From Nicotiana tabacum (taxonomy: Eukaryota > Streptophyta > Magnoliopsida > Solanales > Solanaceae), in the NCBI RefSeq assembly GCF_000715075.1, contig NC_134097.1, positions 64,451,190 to 64,515,189 of the forward strand: DNA of 64,000 nucleotides. Direction: 5' to 3'. The translations under genes were made by a program, and so were the position numbers. The notes below the pieces were generated by a model, which was not told the DNA's origin, did no database searches, and worked only from the letters and a program-made list of their open reading frames with translations. How positions within the stretch are numbered: position 1 is the first letter of the stretch; every line of letters starts with the position of its first letter. Below are positions 20,484-32,265 of this stretch, piece by piece.

Positions 20484-23198
20484 AGTTTGATCAAGGAAAA
20501 GACAAGAGGTGACAGGCCTTGAGAAAATAATAAAGTATAGGCCAAAGGTCGTATCCTCATTCGAGAATTGAGTTGGTGACTCGAACATGATTACTAGAAA
20601 GAAAAATTAGACCCCCATAGTAACAGAATTTAGTATGAGATAGTAAACAAGATAAAAATAAAATCGAACATGAATTAGGGATCGAAAGAATTGGTAATAG
20701 TCGGCATCATGAGAATTTCAGAGATCAGCCTTTAAAGGTCATTTAGGAAGACGCTTCCCTAAAGGAAGTACTCTGAGCAATGTTAATCTTAAGGGACTAA
20801 GTGTGCTAGTTACACTAGGTGTCACCTTCGTGCATAAGAAATTCAGTTATTCCTGGTACATAAGGGTTACCATAAGGCGAGTAAGGGTCATTAATGATGT
20901 GAAAAGATGCCAAAGATGAAGAGGGAAAACATCTATAGGTAGATATTCGTAGCACTAAGTCTTAGTACTCTCCGAAAGGGGGGAAGATGGTGTGATATGG
21001 TATTAAGTCGGGGTTATTAGTTAAGGTAACTATGGAATAATAAAGGAAGAATGTGGTAGAAAGGAGAAATGAATGAGATTGTATTTGTTTAGACCCTACA
21101 GATATGTTACGACTTCAGAACATTATGCCAGCACGCCGTCGAGGAGAGGCAATAAGGGTTCCTACACCAGATGTTATTGATAAATAAGTGTGAGTGAACA
21201 CTTGATACATAAGGAGCCAGTACGAGTGGTAAGTTAAGACAAAGAAAATAACTCAAGAGAGATTATGCGGAATATAGATATGACAATGGACCAACGAGTA
21301 GTTAGAAGTTGATTCGGGAAGAGCCTAGTTATGGCTAGACAAGAGAATACAGACAAATCATGCAGATTGTGCAAGGTAAACGTAGTGAACCCCAACATAG
21401 TGAATTCGGTCTCGCAGATATAATGACATCGTGATCCTTGAGAAATATTTGGATAGGATTTAGGGTAGTTAAAAGTATCGTATAAGTGCTATAGAGATAA
21501 AGGAAAGTGCCACCAGGGAGATTGCCAAAATTTCAGTTCAGAAGCAACTCTACGAGCACAAGGGCGCGGAGGTAGGTAACTAGGGATAATAATAGGCAAG
21601 TAACAACATCAAAAATTCCTTCGGGTATACCATGTGATCAGCTTGCAGCTTTATAGGAGTCAGAGGATCTCCCTTAAGTAATACAATGAAAGACTAGCTG
21701 AGGAAAAAGGAAGAAGGCTTCAACCTAAGCATAGTAACTTGAAGAAGAAATGATCTTGTAACAATAGTCTCACTACAACATTGTATACACTATATAAGAA
21801 AGTGGTACCTATCGTGGATGATGAACGGGAAGTAAGTATTTGAGATCATATGAGTTATAGGAAATTTCAGTATTCGCGGGCACTAATATAAGCCAAGCAT
21901 TCATGCAACAAGTGGAAGAACGACAAGAAAAAGTAATTGCCTATGTTTAAAGGCAACTGAGAAGGCATGAAAGGAAATCTATGGTGCTAGCAAGTTAAAG
22001 AAGGGTTACGAATAGTATAAATAGATCAATGTAGGTCACAAGATAAAGTATCGTAGAGTGACAAGGTTTTAGGTAGAAAGGAGTAAGGATAAGAAAAGGC
22101 GAGTGAGAAGGTAACAAGAACAGGTGAATCCTCGGGATTAAACCCATCACAATAAGAGAGCTGATGGCTTCCGTAAGTTATTAAAAGCTCGGTACAGCCT
22201 GAATGAACTCAGAGGAGTCTAAGACTAGGTGCATTTAAAAGAGATGGAATGCTGCCCTAGTAGTAGAATAAGGGTTTAATTGTGATAAATGATAAAGAAT
22301 AACATTTAGGCCTTTGATTGAGTAATGATTTAAAGAGAATGGATTTCATGAATTGCACAGGATTAGAATATCCCCATAAGATGAATCATATTGGATGCTA
22401 TGAAATACGGTTATTGAAGTATAGTATCGTCCCTAAATGGATCAAGCAAATCACTTAAGATGTTCCTCGATGAGACGCGAGCCCCAGTAACAATGTATTA
22501 CGTAAGAGGTTTCAAGTTATGAGTGGTATATTAAGATCAACATTAAGCTGGATCAACAATGGATAGATAAAAGTTAAAAAGTATGATAGAAGATTAGGTT
22601 GTCATTCTTAAGATGAACAATAATGAGGAAGTATTAATGGACATAGATTTATACATACATGATAAGCGGTGAGAGAGTAACCTGGAGTTGGGTGGTAGAC
22701 ATCGGTAATAATAAACCGAAGTAAGAGTTATGGTGTAGTATGACCTACCTAGTTGTAGTAAATCCATAAGCACAGATAACTGAGGCTATGAAACAAGATA
22801 TAGCAAAAGTCGTAAGTTCGACAAAGTACCGAGCGAAGAACTTTAGTACACCTATAGATGCCCAGAGGGACAACTTGTCATAGTACTATATATGTTCACA
22901 AAGTGAGGCCTAGAGATTGGATAAAAGCTGGGGGGAAGGAGAGAAGAGTTGCATAGGTGACATACAAGGTTAGAATCGTACAGGCTGCATGAAAGAAGGT
23001 AGAAACAGTTACGAGATTAGAAGAATTTCGACCACAAGTCGTGGTGTGAGAAAGATGCCTGAAGGGGGAATGACCTAGCCTTTGGATTTGTTCGCCGAAT
23101 AGCTCCCTAGATGGCAAAGACAATGTAAAAGTTTTCGTAAGAGCTATTGGTTAAGAGATGGATTAGTGCATCAGTCAACATTCGACGATGAATGTTCC
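20484..23198 (+). pseudogene. Collapsed Gypsy internal region (gag start, RNase H remnant)
   Basis: An ATG at 21125 opens MPARRRGEAIRVPTPDV and then stops; this resembles the basic N-terminus of chromoviral gag proteins. At about 21870-21995 the plus strand gives AFMQ, then VIAY and RQLRRHERK with a stop between, which resembles the RNase H block (LMQ...VIAYASRQL...HE). Only about 2.1 kb separates the gag start from the polypurine tract, against about 4.5 kb or more in complete elements, so most of pol is lost. Stops occur throughout. The remainder has nothing I can assign. Confidence 0.5.
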
Positions 23199-23210
23199 AA
23201 AGGGGGGAGA
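23199..23210 (+). promoter_or_regulatory. Polypurine tract at the arm junction
   Basis: AAAGGGGGGAGA on plus. A 3' LTR (TGTTACACC) should follow at once, but the sequence goes straight into the inverted leader of the right arm. Confidence 0.8.
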
Positions 23211-23535
23211 TTAGTAAACACATAATCTACTGAAGACCTTACATTTACTCATCATAAGCATGATGCAAAATCGAGTTCCTCTAACTCAGCTCTTCCAGAG
23301 CCACATTCAATCTCTTACCAAATGTATTTATGGATGTAGGTATCATTGTATTATGACTAAAGTCAAATTTAGGAGTTTGAATTCTTACAACCGAGCTCTA
23401 CCACACGATTAAGAATAAGAAGAAAGAGTGACAGTCCTAAATGCCCTGTAGCCTCATGTTTATAAGTGTGGTGCACAACACACCCATAAACAAGACTCTA
23501 CTAGACACGACTTGTAGACTCCCTAGGAAAGAACT
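23211..23535 (-). repeat. Inverted leader of the right arm
   Basis: This is the reverse complement of the leader at 12981-13303, including the TCTTCAGTAGATTAT block near its inner end. It shows that the right arm is a copy of a 5' end, not a flipped 3' LTR. Confidence 0.85.
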
Positions 23536-23547
23536 ACTCTGATACCA
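23536..23547 (-). promoter_or_regulatory. Primer binding site, right arm
   Basis: The minus strand reads TGGTATCAGAGT, one mismatch from the initiator-Met-tRNA complement, starting 4 bp after the LTR end as in the left arm. Confidence 0.85.
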
Positions 23548-23551
23548 CTTT

Positions 23552-26247
23552 TGTCACGACCCAAATCGGAGGGCCGCAACGGGCACACAATGCCTTACCC
23601 AACCGAGTAACGTAATATATCTTTCTTGTCATACCATCATGGGCAAATGGTCCATAAGGGCCGTCATGATATAACCAGAATAAAACATAAGGCAATACTT
23701 GACATACGACGACCAAACATGTAATACAAACTTATACATGTGGCATACGGTCCTATAAGACCAACATGAACACGCGTACACTGAACATAGGCTGACAAGG
23801 CCAACAATCTTTCATATACATTACATATGTCTACAAGCCTCTAAGAGTACATACACATCATAAAAGTCATGATAGGGCTCCGCCATACCAATCAATACAT
23901 GTCCAAATCATACTGACCAACTAGGCAACTCCGGAGCAAGTGGAGTGCACCAACACCTTCCGCTGAGCTGATAGCTTACTAGGAGGAATGTCAACCTGTC
24001 TATCGAGACCTGCGGGCATGAAACACAGCATCCCCAGGCAAAATGGACGTCAGTATGAATAAAGTACCGAGTATGTAAGGCAGGAAAGCATAAACAAGAA
24101 CAGTAATGTAAAGAGAGATAGAGGAGATACAACATGTAACATCTTAGTGCTTCTGGGGGCTACTGACATGAAATGCATAATACATATATATACATAAACT
24201 TTTAAAAACATTTGCCTCTGTGGGCATCATCATCATCATATCGTACCCGGCCTCAAAGAGGACTCGGTAAAAATGTACCCGGCCATCATAAGGCTTAGTA
24301 GAATTGTACCCGGCCACGTGGAGCTCGGTAAATCCAACTGATCAGTTGTTGCACAATAGGTGCCATACCCAGCCGACTATAGCACGGCTCAGTAGAGTAA
24401 AATTGATACATAAATAGATACAATATATAATGCATGCTAGACTTATGAAATCACGTTCTAAACCTTTTGGAGTGACATAAGGTCGTCGCACCCTCGATTA
24501 ACATTATTGACATCCATACTATCAATATGAACCTCAATAGGATTCAAGGATCATACATACTTGATTAGAATAACTTTATAAGTAAAGAACAACCTGGGCA
24601 ACTTTAGTTGCTAGGAGTAGATCCGTTATGAAATAGCATATCGTTTATGTTCATTTCATTTTAGATCATGCCAAAAGAAAGAAGGAAGTGACTTAATATA
24701 CCTTAAACCCGTTGAGTCGTTAATACCTTCCAAGCAACTCTTCAAACAAGTCAACTCAATCTATCATAGTATAAGGAGATTCAAAATCAGTGCTGAGCAA
24801 AGGCTAAGTCTGTAACTTAAGCTAGTAGCTCATTTACGTAAATTCGGGCAGCATCTCCCCTGTAACAAGGGCCTCCCCCAATACCATATACCAACAACAA
24901 CAACCAAAGAAATCCATCAACATATAAATATCAATAACAAGACACCATATAACAACAACAAGTCACAACTACTTCACGACGAGCTGCACGCTCTGATTGT
25001 AATCTGTATAGCCCATATCACCCCTTATAGACTTCTTACATTAACTTAATAGTATCATTAACATGATAACAAAGTCATTCATCAATTGTTCCATCCTTAT
25101 TCCATATATTTATAACAAAGGAAACAATACTCAACTCCAACCTCAATTAGTAACTTTATTCACTAGTTCATGTCTACTCCATCCATTTAACTTAATCAAT
25201 ATCAAGTAACCTTAAGCACATGCAAGAACACAATTCACGTACCTCCTAAAATAACTTCAAGTCAAAATCCAAGTTATATTCAGCTTACAACAACCCTCAA
25301 TGGCAATACAACACCATAGAAGTGACTTAAGCTAATCCAAGTATTATCTTGTAGTTTATCATCCTAACAACTTAACCAACATACAAGAAAGCTTAAGCAC
25401 AATTAGTAGGCTGTTATACTCACCTTAGCCAGTAGCAATAACTTGGAATTTCAGCCAAACACAGCCCAAAACAATCCTTAATGACAACACAACCTCAAAG
25501 AGGTGTTATTCTTCACTATAACTAAGTTTTGATGTTGAAATATGGTGCAATCACTTCAAACCCTTGTGGTATCTGTTTAGAAGGATTAGGAGAAGTTTGG
25601 AGACGAAGTTGAGTTGAAAACGAATTAAAATTAGGCGTCCAAATCGTTTATAAAGTGAAGTAGGTCGATCGCCGCCTAAGTGGGTCCCATTGGGAGCTGC
25701 TTGCGCGGTCTCGCAAAAATACAAATATCTCTCTACTCCGATGTCGTATCAATAAATGATTTAATGTGTTAGAAACTAGACTCGTAGATCTTCAATTTGG
25801 TAGGTAGATCACCCCATAATTCTAAGTATATTTGGATAAAAACTCAGCTATATTTGACATAATTTTCAGCATATTTATGAATGTAACTTGTGATGACCTT
25901 TGCCAACTTTTGTTCCACAACTTGCTTGCCTTCAAAACGTAGCAAATGACTATCATACGACTAAAATAACTCATAAAATAACCTTCTTATAATGTTAATA
26001 ACCCTAGTATCACCCTAAAGTACATGTTATAATATTTTAAGCTTGTCTACTTTCGAGGAAACTTATTTTCTTCAATTGGTTTAGCTTCCAACCCTCTTGG
26101 TACTCATTATTCATGATCTTAAATATTTGTAACCTCCAAAGTAACATGATTAACTTTCTTTATTTTCTTCCAAATATAATCTTATTTATGAGCTTACATC
26201 AATTGACTTACGATATACTCTCACGTACGAAAAAATGGGGTGTAACA
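23552..26247 (-). repeat. Right LTR of the inverted-LTR element
   Basis: A 2696-bp copy of the left LTR in opposite orientation. On minus it starts TGTTACACCCC and ends GGTCGTGACA. Compared with the left arm it has scattered substitutions and small indels, for example a loss of about 12 bp near the AAGCTAAACCAATTG block. Confidence 0.88.
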
Positions 26248-26802
26248 TCTTTAATGAGTAACTCTTGAAAAAACTTTGTTAACGACGTTGCTCAAACTAA
26301 TAGGTCGCACATTAAAAAAAGTAGCAACTTCCTTTTTCTTAGGAAATAGCACCAGATTTGTGTGAGTAATAAATCTTGGTAGTTCATGACCATTAAATTA
26401 CTGCCTCATCATGTTAAATACATCATCCCCTATTATGTCCCAATAGCTATGGAAGAATTTCCCAGTAAATGCATCAAGTCCTCCAGTACTATTCCTATTT
26501 AAGCCAAAGACGACCCTCTTGACTTCATCTTTCGTAGGTTGTTTCACCAGTTTTTAATTTTGATCAAAAGTTACCATGTTAGGAACATGATCAATGATCC
26601 CAAAAGTTGTAGGAATGACATCCTCATGGAATTGATTCTGGAGAAAATTGACTGCTTCAGCTGCCATTTGTTCATTGCCCTCCATCCAGTTACCTTCACT
26701 ATTCTGAATTCTTTTTGATTGTAATATTCTTCTCCTATCATTCACTTGTGCATGAAAAGAGTTTAGTGTTGCGATCCCCATCCTTAAACCATAACATGCC
26801 AA
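26248..26802 (-). pseudogene. LINE linker and RT N-terminus
   Basis: 26554-26802 reads MGIATLNSFHAQVNDRRRIL then IQNSEGNWMEG, the region between endonuclease and RT in plant LINEs (...RWMKLGDANTKFFHA...). Further left, frames with LVLFPKKKEVATFFNVRPIS and LSNVVNKVFS correspond to the start of the RT domain (P-K-x-x-x-RPISLCNV-x-K). Frame shifts and stops interrupt it. Confidence 0.75.
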
Positions 26803-27115
26803 ACTTTTGCTTCCAAAATTCTTCTTTTAGAGACAAAAATCTAATAAGTTCAACCTAAACTTTGTTAAGCCTTTCCCTGTTAAGCTTTGTTGAATTGATT
26901 TCAAACTGTGCTTCATGAACAAGTACCACCTCTTATAAGCTAGAAATCTTTTGGAAAATATCCCCATATGTAGCCTTGCTCCATACTGATAATGCTCGCA
27001 TCAACTCTTTCAATTTGTGGTTGAAAATTATGAATGGATTACTACTAACGTCTATCGTCCAGTTTTCCTTCACAACATCTTGAAATGTGTCATGTTCTGT
27101 CCAAAAATTAAGGAA

Positions 27116-27837
27116 TCAAAATTTCTTCTTCACAAGTATAAAATCTGGAATGCACGTGATTAGTAAGGGATTGTTATCCGATTCTATTTTGGACAAATGA
27201 ATAATTTCCACACTTGGGTACATTTGTTGAAACTCCATGTTTGCTAATACTCTATCCAACCTCTTAAAAATGCAATCTTCTTCAGCCATTCCATTCCACC
27301 AAGTGAAGATACTACCTTTAAAACCAAGATCATGCAAGTTGCATGTAGTTACACAATGCCTAAAATCATCAATCTCATTAAGATGTACTGGTAGTCCTCC
27401 AAACTTCTCCTCCTTATCCCAAATCACATTGAAATCACCCCCAACTATCCATGGGATGCCATATTAGAAGCCAAAGCGTATAATGTGTCCCACAGTTTAA
27501 TCCTCTGAATAGCATCGCACTTGGCATAAACTAAGGTAAAAATTACCTCCTATTGAGAATTAGAATCCACTAGTCTTAAGGTCATCTGATGCTCCATATC
27601 AAATATTACTGTGACTTCATAATCTTCATCCACAAATGCCCATATCTTGTTAGAAATATTTACAAAAGCCTGAGCAAATCCTGTCCTTCTTATGTATCTC
27701 TCTAATTTTCTAGATTGCTGCATTGGATCCATTAATCCCACAAATGTGAAGTGTTGTTGTCTACGCATTGTAATTAGCCTTTCAAAGGCTTGCTGTGTAT
27801 TTACTGATCTAATGTTCCAAATTAATGCATTCATCAT
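27116..27837 (-). pseudogene. LINE apurinic-type endonuclease domain
   Basis: ORF2 begins MMNALIWNIRSVNTQQAFER, matching the WN-x-RG-like start of the EEP endonuclease family (usual NIRG is NIRS here). A second open stretch (27116-27427) has DDFRHCVTTCNLHDLGFKGS then FTWWNG and FKRLDRVLAN, the conserved T-W-x-N and R-L-DR blocks. In live elements this enzyme nicks target DNA. A stop near 27550 and a frame change near 27430 break it. Confidence 0.8.
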
Positions 27838-27911
27838 GAATTGGCAGATTTGGAGAGTGTCCTTTTTATTTGAATTCCTATACCAAGGACAAGAGCATTA
27901 GAAGTTTCTTT

Positions 27912-28156
27912 TTACTGTTTCTTCCTACCTCTGCCTGCGGATTTTACTCTATCCATATGCCTAAGAGATAAGTCACCCTGTCGAGCAATATTTCTGAAAA
28001 TCTGAGATGTGGATTCCTCATCCATGTCTGTTCCTTTTCCTTCTCCATTCTCTTCATCATCTACTGCTGGAGATTGTTTGGCTAGCTTAGTTTTAACAGG
28101 TTTAGGAACTACTGCCCTGCTAGTAGATTCCATAGCCAAATTCTGCATCTTAGGAG
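27912..28156 (-). pseudogene. LINE ORF1 C-terminus
   Basis: This basic tail ends in HMDRVKSAGRGRKKQ and a stop. The frame runs upstream across the solo-LTR insertion to the ORF1 pieces at 33224-34776. No domain of its own. Confidence 0.6.
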
Positions 28157-28785
28157 TGTTGATACCCAATTTTTTCTGTATATTTTTATATGCAAAATAC
28201 TTTCAAAATAGCATGTATATGCATATATAAGTATGTACCAACGTTTTACTATTTTTTCTCTTAATTTTTATAGATTTTAAAATCTATTTATTGCCCTATT
28301 TTACCGAGAAAAACCCAATAATTATCCCCAAAATCATCATTTTGGGTGATTCACTTATCGGATTCTTATATTTATATTAAAATATAGCTGTCATAATTTT
28401 TGCATATTTTTTATAAATTTATTTATATTTTTAAAGCTAAATTGAGTATAATTGCGATATTAGCCTATTTTAAGATTTAATTATTTTCATAATTATAAAA
28501 TTGACTCCAGTATTTTTAATTTAATAATTACATATTATTAATTATTTTAGTACCTTTAATTTATTTTCAGAAATTAGTTTACTATTTTTATAAAATAAAT
28601 AAGGGAAAATATCTATTTAAATGCTAGCCCCGTTTATTTCAATTTTAGCCTTATTTGAACCTCCAATTGAACCCAATTTTAAACCCAATTACCGTGACCC
28701 AATCCCTATTTGAATCGGTCCAATTCCTAAACTACCCGCCCCTGATCCAATTAAGTTCAACACGCCCGACCCCCCATTAAATCTA

Positions 28786-28812
28786 GGTCGTTGATCAAAA
28801 TGATCAACGACC
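28786..28812. repeat. Perfect short palindrome in solo LTR
   Basis: GGTCGTTGATCA, AAA, TGATCAACGACC: 12-bp arms with a 3-nt centre. A nearly identical palindrome is kept in the second solo LTR at 48715-48745. Confidence 0.85.
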
Positions 28813-31549
28813 ACAATCCCTCCTTTTCTTTATTAATCCACCAACACCCCTTAACCCAAAATCATTTCACCTAACCAACCGCCTCTGAAACCCTCCCCTC
28901 TCTCAAAACGCTCTCGAACCTTCTCTAACCCTAGCCGCCTCCCATCACTTCTACCTTGAAACCCACCCGGATCCATGGCTTCTCAGGCTATGGAAGTCTT
29001 ATAGCTACCTCCTCTTGCTCCCACGTGCCTGATACCTAAAGATTTGAGGCCTAACCATGAAGGGTTGAACACAGACCTCTGTCGATTCGAGGTTCCAGGG
29101 TCATCTCCGGCCTTACTCCGGCGTACCAAGGTTATCTGAGCCTATTTCTGACCTCTCCGACTCAGATCGGTGGCCTTTCAAAGCCTTTCTCATTTCTAGG
29201 TTTCTTCTGAAGCCCTAACCCTTCGAGGTTTTTCTCCGATTTCTTTAGATCTGTTGTGTATCTGTGCTCTCCTCAAGTTTTCAAACGATTTCCCTAACTT
29301 TTCTTTCGAAAAAATGTTTAAGTATTTCTTTGACTTTCTTTCCCTTTTATTTTATGTATTTACCTCTACTGTGCTCTTATGTTTTTTATCTACCACGTTC
29401 TCGTATGTTCTCCTACTGTGTTCTCTTCTTGTATGTTCTTCTACTGAGTTTTTATACTCCATTCTTGTATGTTCTTTTTACTGTGTTTTATATACTCCAT
29501 GCTTGTATGTTCTTTTACCATATTTTTCGTACTGTGTTCTCATATGCTTTTCTATTATGTTCTTGTATTTTTCTTCTACTATGTTCCAGCATGTTTTTCC
29601 TACTGTACTTTCCTGCTAAGTTCTTAAGCTTCCTTACTTTCCTTCTACTAAGCCCTGTTTAAGTTTCTTCTGCAAAACTTCTTAAGCATGTTCACTGTTC
29701 CTACCAGTATTTCTCCTCTATTTTTTCTTTGAGTGCTTCTACTGTGTTCTGCCTGTTACTTTGATATCATGCTTTCTCATGAGTTATGCTGTTGATAGAA
29801 GCATGCAAGAGGTTTCAGTTCTTCTCTGAAACCTCTGAGCCTGCTTCGACCACTTGTCTTCTCATCCCTGTACTTGATTCTAGGCGGAAACCCTAAAATT
29901 TGGGGGTTCTACCAGGTTTGATCATATATTTGATTGAACTAGGGTTTTATTTTGGAACCCCTAACTATTCGAGTCATTGAATTGTGTTTGAACTTCTTTG
30001 TTTTCATATGATTCTAACCTTTTTACTAAAACTCTTCTACACTGGTTTTTCCTATTGATTTTACAGTGACATGAAAGTTTTCTTTCATACTTAACATGCT
30101 CACATGCTCTTTATATATGATGAATTTCCCTTTAAATGGTTTTCAAATTTGCAATTAGTTCAAGTTTCCTTCTGAATATAGCCTGATTGATTTCTTTCCA
30201 TTGTTTACTGATTTTCTCTGTGACGCGGCCTAAGTGAAACCCTTCTTCATCTTTTCTGATTTGGTTCATTCATACAAAATCTCAGACCCTTTTGATTTAC
30301 TGGTTGTTAACTGATCTTCTTACCTTATTTGCACGCACAGTGTATTTTAAAGCCATGTCCTTAAATAACTTTTATGTATTCATCCTAATTGCCTACTTTG
30401 CACAAAGTGTTTTATTAATTTCTTTTCTTAATTGGTTTATACCCGTTTGAATCTGTATCCCTTAATTAAGGGAAGTCTTGTGTAATTGATTGACAATCAG
30501 TTCTTCAAATATTTTCTTACCTTGTTTCCTCATGACTTTAACACTATAAAAGGCATGACCTTTCTTCACAAACGGACACTTCAACATCAGAATCCTTCTG
30601 AACTCATACTCTCCCATAATAATATTCTCTTCTTGACTGCACTGTGGCCTGTTTTACAAGACTTACTGCTTTCCTTTACTTGTTTCCCTGAAAATTGGTA
30701 TGTCCTGATTTAATTCTTAGCACCACAACAATGTGTAGTTACTGCTTTTGTATCCATGTTCATCTGCTATTTCTATATATCTCAGCACTTAAATTAGCAT
30801 GCTGATTTCCTTATGCGTGTTTTGCTATAAACCCCCATTCCTCTATCACCCCTATGTGTTTTGAGTGGTGACTTAAGGCATGGCAATGTAAGTTATTGTC
30901 CATGAATTAAGTTTGAACCGCTGGGGTCTTGACCTCTAAGCAAACATGCCAGAGGGTGTGCCAGCATCTCCCATTGCTGGGTATGCCCTTCAGCCTGCTT
31001 TTCTATTTCCTCTTGCAACTTCCCATTCCCCTATACCCTTATGTGTAATGATTTGAGCTGTTTCCCTTTTCCCTTTTCCCCTTTCAGAATCCTACTTCTG
31101 CACTTACACTCTCTCTTAGTCTCTAAGTTTTGCCCCCCTCTTGTGAGCCTTGCCTTGGGACCTCGAGCTCCATTTGAACTTGGACACCTGAGGGATGGCC
31201 CTTCCACACTGCACCATGGCTTAATCCTTGATACATTTGGGTGTAAGCACTGTCCGGAGTTCATATGAGACTCTTAGGAAACTCTGACACACCCCAAATA
31301 GGAGAAAGGCTTTGAAATATGATCTCTTGGAGTTGATTTACTTCATACTTCAGGCAGGAAGTCTGAATCAGGCTCTCCTTGGTTGTACTTTTTAATTTCT
31401 GATATATTTTTCCTTCACTTTACTTTTTCTGGGTTGTAATAACTTTGTAATAAAACTCTCGGGGATGGCTAGTGAAAATGGAGGGGTAACTATGTATGCA
31501 AAAGGGGTAGATAACCTGCCTATAGGAGTTTACGAATTTCTGCATTCTC

Positions 31550-32265
31550 ATACAGATACCATGTCTATAGGAATCTTGCATTCGCGTCTAGATACCATGT
31601 CTATAAGAATTTCTGCATTTTCATGTATAGATACCATGTCTATAGGAATCTTGCATTTCTCATATAGGTACCATGTCTATAAGAATTTCTGCATTCTCAT
31701 GCATATATACCATGTCTATATGAATCTTGCATTCTCATATAGATATCATGCCTATAGGAATCTTGCATTCTCATATAGGTACCATGCCTATAGATTATTT
31801 CTGAATTTCTACATAGCATATAGATATCCTGCCTATAGGAATTTCTGAATTTCTGCACATCATGTAGATATCCTACCTATAGGTTCTTTCTGAATCTTGC
31901 ATATGCATTTCTCATCAGGCAAACACGTTCGTAGGTCTTCAATAATTAACTGCAATTAGATATCATGTTCATAGGCTTTAAACGAAATTAAACATCTAGA
32001 TGTCATGCCTATAGGATTTCTGCATTTTTTACTACGTTTATAAAAGTGTCCAAAATCGACAACACATAGAAAGCATGCCTATAGGAGCTTTAATCGAATC
32101 TGAATCATTTCACTCGTTTATGGGTCTAAAACCAGTAACAATGACGGATGCTCTTTTGCTAAAACTCGCCTTTCTTTAATAACAGACGATTTTCTTAAAT
32201 CAGTATGTATTCATAATTGTTTCATTGTTTCTAGAATTAGTAGATATCATGCCTATAGGGGTCTT
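31550..32265. repeat. Degenerate repeats in solo LTR 1
   Basis: A motif like GATACCATGCCTATAGGAAT recurs about 14 times with 35-60 bp spacing. The same motif recurs in the second solo LTR at about 51366-51860. Confidence 0.8.

Larger units (their letters stand above)
10269..26247. mobile_element. Gypsy-derived element with inverted LTRs (about 16 kb)
   Basis: Both outer ends are the U3 start of the same LTR (TGTTACACCCC on the left, its reverse complement on the right), flanked by TCTTT on both sides. The left arm reads LTR, primer site, leader on plus. The right arm reads the same on minus. The interior holds a CACTA insertion, a degenerate gag start and RNase H remnant on plus, and a plus-strand polypurine tract directly before the right arm. 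A normal LTR retrotransposon has direct LTRs and one primer site. This arrangement, with an intact duplication, suggests the rearranged molecule was integrated as such. Confidence 0.85.
26248..28156 (-). mobile_element. L1-type LINE, middle segment (end of ORF1, endonuclease, RT start)
   Basis: This continues the LINE interrupted at 10268. On minus it holds the ORF1 C-terminus (27912-28156), a short gap, ORF2 with the endonuclease, a linker and the first RT blocks. It begins with the right copy of TCTTT and ends with AGGAG, the left target duplication of the solo LTR. Confidence 0.88.

Noticed and set aside
10269..26247. A DNA transposon with 3-kb terminal inverted repeats
   Set aside because: The arms contain Gypsy LTR features and initiator-Met-tRNA primer sites just inside each, the interior has a polypurine tract and gag/RNase H traces, and the duplication is 5 bp.
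29254..29662. Two overlapping Phe/Cys/Leu-rich ORFs of 121 and 132 codons
   Set aside because: Low-complexity pyrimidine-rich DNA inside the solo LTR; frames overlap and no domain is visible.
31465..31848. 127-codon ORF with repeated HSYRYH-like segments
   Set aside because: Arises from the CATGCCTATAG repeats of the LTR, not a protein repeat family.
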